Notes under the pieces: generated by a model | The model's input: the letters and a program-made list of their open reading frames with translations, nothing else | The model's database searches: none | Told to the model about the DNA's origin: nothing | Translations under genes and position numbers: made by a program | NCBI GenBank assembly: GCA_017960065.1 | Contig: JAGCZK010000222.1 | Coordinates: forward strand, 1 to 8,941 | From: Paludibacteraceae bacterium | GTDB lineage: Bacteria; Bacteroidota; Bacteroidia; Bacteroidales; Paludibacteraceae | Length of the DNA stretch: 8,941 bases | Direction of reading: 5' to 3' | In this document: piece after piece, positions 1-4,760 of the stretch | How the letters are laid out: each line of letters starts with the position of its first letter | How positions within the stretch are numbered: position 1 is the first letter of the stretch

Positions 1-282
1 TCCGACACGGCCTATAGCGAACGGATCATCCCGCTCATCGAAGGGGCCGACGTGTTGTTTCACGAATCGACGTTCGGTGAGGCCGAAGCGGCACGGGCAC
101 GGGCGACCAAGCACTCCACAGCCCGCCAGGCGGCGACCATTGCACAAAAGGCCGGGGTCGGCCAGTTGATTTTGGGACATTATTCGGCGCGCTACGCCAC
201 CCTCGAGCACCTGCTCGAAGAAGCCCGCGCCGTCTTCCCCAACACCCGACTCTCCCGCGAAGGGGATCATTTGGTGTGGTAA
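1..282 (+). CDS. rnz: Ribonuclease Z, C-terminal 93 residues (partial, 5' end outside window)
   Basis: This is the tail of tRNase Z, the metallo-beta-lactamase-fold endonuclease that trims 3' trailers from tRNA precursors in the cytoplasm. The frame is open from base 1, so the gene starts upstream of the window. Visible family signatures, numbered from the first codon here, are the SDT motif with Asp2 (expected metal-bridging aspartate), the KHST motif with His38 (catalytic histidine region), and GHYSARY with His60 (expected last zinc ligand). The order and spacing fit bacterial RNase Z, which is usually about 300 residues, so roughly the last third is present. It ends with TAA at 280-282 and converges on the minus-strand lipoprotein gene 29 bases away. 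A GTG at 52 is in frame but lies inside the conserved domain, so it is not the true start. Identification is by family motifs and is confident. Confidence 0.93.
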   Translation, partial: SDTAYSERIIPLIEGADVLFHESTFGEAEAARARATKHSTARQAATIAQKAGVGQLILGHYSARYATLEHLLEEARAVFPNTRLSREGDHLVW

Positions 283-311
283 CAAATTGATAAAACAGCC
301 ATCTTCCACGC

Positions 312-803
312 TCATTCATTTGTTTTCCCTTCTTTAATCTCATCATCGAACAAGGGTGTATTCGCTTCCCCTTCCACAATTTCCCCCACCGCCACAATCT
401 CAATGGGAGATGCCGTGGCTTCGCCGGTTTTCTCACAAGTTGCGGCCTCAGCATCGGACACACTGTCTGCGGCAGTCGCCTCAATCGGGAATTCGACATC
501 CCCTTCGAGCATCTCGACTTCTTCGCCACAAGCATCCTCTTGAGTCGCCGTCTTGTTGCATGAGGCCAAGGCCAGCGAACCGGACACAGCGGCCACCCCA
601 ATAATCTTCACAGCCTTGCCCAATTGACGCCGGCGTTCAATCTCAGACGTCAAATACTGCACTTCCTGCTCGCAACGCGGACAGGTACCCATGCAATCGC
701 CTTGATGGGTGCACGCTTTCTGTGCCAAAGCGATGCCGTTGGCCTCGGCGATTTCGCGACGGATTTTTTTCAGCCGCTTGCAAATTTCCTTTCCGTTGTT
801 CAT
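312..803 (-). CDS. Predicted lipoprotein with Cys-rich N-terminal leader and acidic tail (163 aa), function unknown
   Basis: I do not recognise a named family. Residues 1-30 are basic and probably helical. Residues 31-44 carry a C-x5-C-x3-C-x2-C cluster (Cys31, 37, 41, 44, with His33 adjacent) that looks like a zinc knuckle or metal site. Residues 45-62 are charged, and residues 64-81 are hydrophobic, ending in L-A-S-Cys82, which resembles a lipobox. The tail 83-163 is low-complexity and strongly acidic, rich in Glu, Ala and Thr, with no domain I can name. Residues 1-82 align without gaps to the 299-residue protein at 1443-2342, with about 54 of 82 identical by my count. This start is supported because that conservation begins at Met1. 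The gene lies 10 nt after the radical SAM gene on the same strand and has no clear promoter of its own, so it is probably the last gene of that operon. A signal this far from the N-terminus is unusual, so the 64-82 segment could instead be a plain membrane anchor. Confidence 0.8.
   Translation of the reverse strand: MNNGKEICKRLKKIRREIAEANGIALAQKACTHQGDCMGTCPRCEQEVQYLTSEIERRRQLGKAVKIIGVAAVSGSLALASCNKTATQEDACGEEVEMLEGDVEFPIEATAADSVSDAEAATCEKTGEATASPIEIVAVGEIVEGEANTPLFDDEIKEGKTNE
558..803 (-). repeat. Paralogous leader module, copy A (82 codons)
   Basis: This is the coding segment for residues 1-82 of the 163-residue protein. It is homologous, without gaps, to the segment at 2097-2342. Similarity is clear in the protein (about 66 percent identity) but much weaker in the DNA because third codon positions differ widely. 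Homology stops at the lipobox-like cysteine; downstream of it I could not align the two genes. Confidence 0.85.
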
Positions 804-813
804 TTTTCTATTT

Positions 814-1446
814 TCAATCCGTATGTGAATGTTTTATCTTATATTCAAACAAATCGAAATGGGCGAATCCCATTTCGCGAAGCCCATCGACACTACGCTT
901 ACGGCAGGTTTCGTCATTGAAATCAGGAATGAGCGGAACGCGCACCTTTACCTTCTCCGACCCACATGTGGCCGCCAACAGCCGCAGATTATCGAGCACC
1001 TGCCGGTTGTCTTTACCGGTATAGGCCTGGTATACAGCGGGATCCATATCCTTAATGTCGACAATCCAGCAGTCTATCACCGGCAAAAGCGTCTCCACTT
1101 GCTCCGCCGGCACATTCAGGCTGGTTTCGACCGACAACTTCCAATGGGGTCCGCAAAGCGTCCTGAACTCGCGGATAAAGTCGGACCGCAACAAAGGCTC
1201 GCCACCGCCGAACGTCAGTCCTCCGCCGGTAGCCATAAAATAAAGTTCGTCACATTTGGTTTGCTGGTAAAGTTCCTCCGGGGTCATTTCCTTCCATTTC
1301 CACGTTTCGTCCTCTTTGAAACACTGCGCATTGACGCAATACTTGCAACGGAGAGGGCACATGCCGAAACACACCAGCGTCACCACTCCCTTGCCGTCAA
1401 TGTTGATCCGGTGGCGGGTCACCGCAAAGAAAGGCGCTTTGTTCAT
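814..1446 (-). CDS. Radical SAM enzyme, PflA/NrdG activase-like (210 aa)
   Basis: The protein carries the radical SAM cluster motif CxxxCxxC at Cys30, Cys34 and Cys37, so it should bind a [4Fe-4S] cluster and cleave S-adenosylmethionine to a 5'-deoxyadenosyl radical. Further activase-like motifs follow: GGGLTFGGGEP (residues 74-84, containing GGEP), SVETS (105-109), DIKD (130-133) and KVRVPLIP (167-174). These resemble pyruvate formate-lyase activating enzyme and anaerobic ribonucleotide reductase activase. At 210 residues it is shorter than typical PflA and lacks the extra CxxC-rich ferredoxin insert of the larger glycyl radical activases. No glycyl radical enzyme is in the window. Its ATG overlaps the stop of the upstream lipoprotein gene (ATGA, 1446-1443), so the two are probably translationally coupled, and a paralogue of that lipoprotein follows 10 nt downstream. 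The context suggests that its substrate is one or both lipoproteins, which is inference. Radical SAM membership is secure; the reaction is unknown. Confidence 0.92.
   Translation of the reverse strand: MNKAPFFAVTRHRINIDGKGVVTLVCFGMCPLRCKYCVNAQCFKEDETWKWKEMTPEELYQQTKCDELYFMATGGGLTFGGGEPLLRSDFIREFRTLCGPHWKLSVETSLNVPAEQVETLLPVIDCWIVDIKDMDPAVYQAYTGKDNRQVLDNLRLLAATCGSEKVKVRVPLIPDFNDETCRKRSVDGLREMGFAHFDLFEYKIKHSHTD
815..824 (-). repeat. Shared 10-mer ATACGGATTG upstream of leader copy A
   Basis: Read on the minus strand, ATACGGATTG ends 11 bases before the ATG of the 163-residue gene and overlaps the last codons and stop of the radical SAM gene. The same 10-mer occurs just before the 299-residue paralogue at 2359-2368. 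Its role, if any, is unknown. Confidence 0.6.
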
Positions 1447-2342
1447 CGATCCGCCTCATATAGGAACACGGCATCGACATCCACCGCACCGTCACCGCAA
1501 TTCCAAAAACTGATTCCGTTGAATTGCCAACCTTCTCCGTCCAATTCCAAGTCCGACGCTGAAATTTCCACCTCAATCCAGCCGTTTTCGAACTGTCGCA
1601 ACGGGCTGACAGAAATCAAGCCGTTATAGTCCGGAGGGCAGGTTCCAAAGCCGAAGGAACAAGTGGACCCGTCTCTGTATACTTCAACAATGAAGCCATA
1701 GTCCACACGCTCGGGACGAAAGGCGAAATGAACAACCGCTTCTTCCGACAAGTCTAAATAAAAATCATTCGCCGTGCAGGAGCTGGAGGAACCCAGGCAC
1801 AGCGGTCCGGCGATATTGCCGTCAATGGGAGCTGCGGTCCCGAAAAACGACGGATTGCCGGAATATACGGCAAAATCATCTTCTCCTAAAAAGACAGGCT
1901 TAGTTTTGTCGTCTTCCAAGAACCTGTAGTCGTCATAAAAAACGTTCCACCGGAGATTGAAATATTGCGTCACGCCGTCCTCGACAAACAGCAACCAATA
2001 CGCTTTACCTTGAAGACAATTAAATTCGTCATATATGAGATCCTGTTCCGACACAGGCACTCCCATTGTTGGCGGCAAGGGCTCTCCACCCGTTACGCAC
2101 GAGCTCAAGGCAACCGTACCGCTCAAAGCGGCGACACCGACAATCTTAACCGCCATTCCCATCCGACGGCGCTTTTCGAGCTCCGCACTCAGATATCGGA
2201 CTTCTTGTTCACAGCGGGGGCACGTTCCCTGGCACCCGTCTTTGTGGGTGCAGTTTTTTTGTATCAAAACTATGCCGTTGGCCTTGGCGATTTCGCGACG
2301 GACCCGCCTCAGGTTTTTACAAACTTCCTTTCCTGTACTCAT
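1443..2342 (-). CDS. Predicted lipoprotein with Cys-rich N-terminal leader and beta-rich extracytoplasmic domain (299 aa)
   Basis: Function unknown. Residues 1-82 repeat the leader of the 163-residue protein: a basic N-terminal helix, the cluster Cys31-x5-Cys37-x3-Cys41-x2-Cys44, a charged stretch to about residue 62, then a hydrophobic segment ending at L-S-S-Cys82. The mature part (83-299) is unrelated to the paralogue's tail. It is rich in aromatics, Gly and Asp and looks like a beta-sandwich; its end (about 276-295, containing NGISFWNCGDG and DVDAVF) resembles the last strands of carbohydrate-binding-module-like jelly rolls, which is a weak inference. Six cysteines lie after Cys82 (109, 182, 189, 228, 235, 282), including two C-x6-C pairs. 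The tail DNA is AT-richer than its surroundings. It is the first gene of the cluster, preceded by a TAnnTTTG promoter match, and it overlaps the radical SAM gene by ATGA. Met61 and Met63 just before the hydrophobic segment could give a classical lipoprotein, but conservation of residues 1-60 argues for the full-length start. Confidence 0.82.
   Translation of the reverse strand: MSTGKEVCKNLRRVRREIAKANGIVLIQKNCTHKDGCQGTCPRCEQEVRYLSAELEKRRRMGMAVKIVGVAALSGTVALSSCVTGGEPLPPTMGVPVSEQDLIYDEFNCLQGKAYWLLFVEDGVTQYFNLRWNVFYDDYRFLEDDKTKPVFLGEDDFAVYSGNPSFFGTAAPIDGNIAGPLCLGSSSSCTANDFYLDLSEEAVVHFAFRPERVDYGFIVEVYRDGSTCSFGFGTCPPDYNGLISVSPLRQFENGWIEVEISASDLELDGEGWQFNGISFWNCGDGAVDVDAVFLYEADR
2097..2342 (-). repeat. 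Paralogous leader module, copy B (82 codons)
   Basis: This is the coding segment for residues 1-82 of the 299-residue protein and the partner of the copy at 558-803. In residues 39-48, ten identical amino acids are encoded with a different third base in nine of ten codons. Confidence 0.85.
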
Positions 2343-2358
2343 GGTTCATTTTTTTTAA

Positions 2359-2368
2359 CAATCCGTAT
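2359..2368 (-). repeat. Shared 10-mer ATACGGATTG upstream of leader copy B
   Basis: This is the minus-strand ATACGGATTG, ending 16 bases before the ATG of the 299-residue gene and starting 1 base after the -7 promoter match at 2370-2377. It therefore lies around the expected transcription start or the beginning of the 5' leader. The same sequence precedes the other paralogue at 815-824. Confidence 0.6.
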
Positions 2369-2369
2369 A

Positions 2370-2377
2370 CAAACTTA
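2370..2377 (-). promoter_or_regulatory. Putative -7 promoter element (TAAGTTTG) for the lipoprotein/radical SAM cluster
   Basis: The minus-strand sequence TAAGTTTG matches the Bacteroidota housekeeping -7 consensus TAnnTTTG exactly. It sits 27 bases upstream of the ATG at 2342, giving a short 5' leader. I found no convincing -33 TTTG at the usual spacing, so this is a moderate call. If it is real, the three-gene cluster is transcribed separately from trmO, whose stop lies 57 bases further upstream. Confidence 0.45.
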
Positions 2378-2433
2378 CAAAAAAAACGGCAATGCACCAC
2401 TGTGAAACCGCTTTTTTTTCATCATGGGAACCC

Positions 2434-3111
2434 TTATACCGAAACAACCTGCAACCGGTTTTCAGATTCGAGCACACGGAAGCGCACCTCGCGGCCGGAC
2501 CAGGCCATGACATATTCGCGCCCGTCGTCGTGCTGGTAGCCCGGTCGCGGATCCATCGCCAGCAACTCCTCGAGCGCCTCCCACTGCGAATCCGACAGCA
2601 GCGGCCGCATGGCCGAAGGCACCGACACTTGCAAACGCTTGTCCACTTCCGGCTCGCCAAAGCCGCCCCGGGCCTCGGGGTGCGCATCGGTATAAGGCAG
2701 GTAGGGCTTGATGTCGAAAATGGGCGTGCCGTTCATCAAATCGGCCCCGCTCACCTCGAGGTACGGCCCGTCGGCCGACTGCAGCACCACCCGTTCGAGC
2801 CGGACGCAACTCAGGCCGACGGGATTGGGCCGGTAGGGCGAGCGCGTGGCGAACACGCCCATCCGCCGGTTGCCGCCCAAACGCGGCGGGCGCACCGTAG
2901 GCGACCATACCTGCGTGTCGCCCTCCGAAAAATGCCACAACATCCACAGGTGCGAATAGCCCTCGAGTCCGCGCAGCGCCTCGGCCTGGCGGTAGTCCGG
3001 GAGAAAGACGATTCGCGACAGCGAGTGCATCGCCATTCCGCTCTGGCGCGGGATTCCGAACTTTTGGGTCAGGTCGTTGTGTATCACTGCAATGGGTTGG
3101 AGCGTCAGCAT
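2434..3111 (-). CDS. trmO: tRNA (adenine(37)-N6)-methyltransferase TrmO/TsaA family (225 aa)
   Basis: TrmO uses S-adenosylmethionine to methylate N6-threonylcarbamoyladenosine at position 37 of certain tRNAs, forming m6t6A. Family signatures are clear: GNRRMGVFATRSPYRPNPVG (residues 80-99), the GTPIFDIKPYLPYTD block (128-142), and the C-terminal DPRPGYQ segment (187-193) followed by REYVM. The length of 225 residues is close to the E. coli protein, about 235. I chose ATG at 3111 because family similarity begins at MLTLQPI. The frame is open to an ATG at 3183, but that extension would cover the predicted -7 element and the palindrome and does not look like protein. The gene is divergent from guaB. 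The stop is TAA at 2434-2436, and the next same-strand gene begins 91 bases later with its own promoter candidate. Confidence in the family is high. Confidence 0.93.
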   Translation of the reverse strand: MLTLQPIAVIHNDLTQKFGIPRQSGMAMHSLSRIVFLPDYRQAEALRGLEGYSHLWMLWHFSEGDTQVWSPTVRPPRLGGNRRMGVFATRSPYRPNPVGLSCVRLERVVLQSADGPYLEVSGADLMNGTPIFDIKPYLPYTDAHPEARGGFGEPEVDKRLQVSVPSAMRPLLSDSQWEALEELLAMDPRPGYQHDDGREYVMAWSGREVRFRVLESENRLQVVSV

Positions 3112-3128
3112 AAAAAACCGGTTTTTTA
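3111..3128. promoter_or_regulatory. 18-bp perfect palindrome at the trmO start
   Basis: TAAAAAACCGGTTTTTTA is a perfect inverted repeat with no spacer. Its last base on the minus strand is the A of the trmO start codon, and it lies between the predicted -7 element and the gene. It could be an operator for a dimeric regulator, or simply reflect the A-rich initiation region typical of the phylum. With no loop it is a poor RNA hairpin. Confidence 0.45.
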
Positions 3129-3135
3129 CGTCATG

Positions 3136-3143
3136 CAAAGATA
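3136..3143 (-). promoter_or_regulatory. Putative -7 promoter element (TATCTTTG) for trmO
   Basis: The minus-strand TATCTTTG is an exact match to TAnnTTTG, 24 bases upstream of the chosen trmO ATG. This supports the start at 3111 over the one at 3183. No good -33 element was found at the expected distance. Confidence 0.5.
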
Positions 3144-3237
3144 GTGTTTTTCGGCTGGACTTGCACCACTCGGACACCCGCAAGCGATTTTCTTTAAATT
3201 TAACAATCAGAAGGTCACAATTCTACCGATTTTTGTG

Positions 3238-3245
3238 TAACTTTG
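3238..3245 (+). promoter_or_regulatory. Putative -7 promoter element (TAACTTTG) for the guaB operon
   Basis: TAACTTTG matches TAnnTTTG exactly and ends 30 bases before the guaB ATG, in an AT-rich stretch unlike the GC-rich coding DNA. The -33 region is not clear. It probably drives guaB and, given the tight spacing downstream, the foldase genes as well. I saw no riboswitch-like structure in the short leader. Confidence 0.6.
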
Positions 3246-3275
3246 CACGCAATAAATTTCTAAATCGATTACGCT

Positions 3276-4751
3276 ATGTCATTTATTGCAGACAAGATTG
3301 TGATGGACGGTCTTACCTTCGACGACGTCCTTCTGATTCCGGCTTATTCCGAAGTTTTACCCCGCTGCGTGGACCTCACCACCAAATTCTCGCGCAACAT
3401 TGAGTTGAAGACCCCGATCGTATCCGCTGCCATGGATACCGTTACCGAGGCCAAAATGGCCATCGCCATCGCCCGCGAAGGCGGCATCGGTGTCATCCAC
3501 AAAAACATGCCCATCGCCGAGCAGGCCCGCCAGGTACACATGGTGAAACGTGCCGAAAACGGTATGATCTACGACCCGGTGACCATCCAAACCGGCAAAA
3601 CCGTGGCCGACGCGCTCGCCCTCATGAAGGAATACCACATCGGAGGCATCCCCGTCGTTGACGCCGACAAAAAGCTGCTGGGCATCGTCACCAACCGCGA
3701 CCTGCGTTTCGAGCGCAACACCAAAAAGCGCATCGACGAAGTCATGACCCGCGAAAACCTGGTGACGACCAACCAATCGACCGACTTGGAAGCCGCCGCC
3801 CAAATTCTGCAAGAACATAAAATCGAAAAACTCCCTGTAGTGGACAAAAACGGCCGGCTGGTCGGACTGGTCACCTACAAGGACATCACCAAAGCCAAAG
3901 ACAAACCGATGGCTTGCAAAGACGCCATGGGCCGTTTGCGCGTGGCTGCCGGCGTGGGTGTCACCGGAGACACCTTCGAGCGCATCTCCGCCTTGGTCGA
4001 TGCTGGCGTGGACGCCATCATCATCGACACGGCACACGGACATTCCAAAGGCGTAATCGACACCCTGAAAGAAGCAAAAAAACGTTTCCCGAATATTGAC
4101 ATCGTGGTCGGAAACATCGCGACCGGAGCCGCTGCCAAAGCCTTGGTGGAGGCAGGAGCCGATGCCGTGAAGGTAGGTATCGGACCGGGCTCCATCTGCA
4201 CCACCCGTATCATCGCCGGTGTGGGAGTTCCGCAGTTGTCGGCCATCTACGACGTAGCCGTCGCCCTCAAAGGCACGGGAGTGCCCATCATCGCCGACGG
4301 CGGTATCCGCTACTCGGGCGACATTGTCAAAGCCCTGGCCGCCGGTGCCTCGTGCATCATGGCCGGTTCGCTGCTGGCCGGTGTCGAAGAGTCGCCGGGC
4401 GAAACCATCATCTACAACGGACGTAAATTCAAATCGTACCGGGGCATGGGCTCGCTCGAAGCCATGCAAAAGGGTTCGAAAGACCGCTACTTCCAAGACG
4501 CCGAAGACGACGTGAAGAAACTCGTGCCCGAAGGCATCGTGGCCCGCGTTCCGTACAAAGGCACCCTGTACGAAGTGGTTTACCAACTGCTCGGCGGTTT
4601 GCGTTCGGGTATGGGCTATTGCGGCGCTCCGAGCATCGAAAAGCTGCACGACGCCAAGTTTACCCGCATCACGGCTGCCGGTGTCAAGGAAAACCACCCG
4701 CACGACGTCACCATCACCCAGGAAGCCCCCAACTATTCACGAGGAGAATAA
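3276..4751 (+). CDS. guaB: Inosine-5'-monophosphate dehydrogenase (491 aa)
   Basis: GuaB oxidises IMP to XMP with NAD+, the committed step of guanine nucleotide synthesis in the cytoplasm. The TIM-barrel catalytic domain is split by a pair of CBS domains at about residues 96-205. Diagnostic residues are all present: the loop GIGPGSICTTR with catalytic Cys308, the DGGIRYSGD phosphate-binding block (341-349), the YRGMGS segment (388-393), and the mobile flap with the Arg404-Tyr405 pair followed by PEGIVARVPYKG (418-429). The full length of 491 residues is normal and nothing appears damaged. It starts at ATG 3276 behind a TAnnTTTG promoter match. The stop codon is 9 bases before the first foldase gene, so it is probably the first gene of that operon. 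Its only obvious link to the downstream envelope genes is co-transcription. Confidence 0.98.
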   Translation: MSFIADKIVMDGLTFDDVLLIPAYSEVLPRCVDLTTKFSRNIELKTPIVSAAMDTVTEAKMAIAIAREGGIGVIHKNMPIAEQARQVHMVKRAENGMIYDPVTIQTGKTVADALALMKEYHIGGIPVVDADKKLLGIVTNRDLRFERNTKKRIDEVMTRENLVTTNQSTDLEAAAQILQEHKIEKLPVVDKNGRLVGLVTYKDITKAKDKPMACKDAMGRLRVAAGVGVTGDTFERISALVDAGVDAIIIDTAHGHSKGVIDTLKEAKKRFPNIDIVVGNIATGAAAKALVEAGADAVKVGIGPGSICTTRIIAGVGVPQLSAIYDVAVALKGTGVPIIADGGIRYSGDIVKALAAGASCIMAGSLLAGVEESPGETIIYNGRKFKSYRGMGSLEAMQKGSKDRYFQDAEDDVKKLVPEGIVARVPYKGTLYEVVYQLLGGLRSGMGYCGAPSIEKLHDAKFTRITAAGVKENHPHDVTITQEAPNYSRGE

Positions 4752-4760
4752 CACCAGCCT

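Noticed and set aside
283..311. Bidirectional terminator between rnz and the convergent lipoprotein gene
   Set aside because: The 29-base gap shows no inverted repeat followed by a T-run in either direction.
2319..2349. Ten-codon out-of-frame frame starting 7 bases before the 299-residue gene's ATG
   Set aside because: It overlaps the real gene and ends at once. A chance ATG in an A-rich leader is the simpler explanation, and the other paralogue has no equivalent.
2378..2433. Intrinsic terminator after trmO
   Set aside because: T/A runs and the short palindrome GGGAACCC are present, but no stem-loop leads into a T-run on the trmO strand.
2357..2687. Arg/Cys-rich frame overlapping the 3' end of trmO on the minus strand
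   Set aside because: It is out of frame with trmO, its composition is typical of a GC-rich shadow frame, and it shows no recognisable domain.
3112..3183. Longer trmO start (24 extra residues)
   Set aside because: The extension contains the -7 promoter match and the palindrome, and TrmO similarity begins at the ATG at 3111.
3357..4703. Long open frame antisense to guaB
   Set aside because: It is the complement of a highly conserved enzyme with GC-rich third positions, and its His/Phe/Gly/Asp/Val-rich translation resembles no protein. The same applies to antisense frames at 4737-5876 and 7402-8718.
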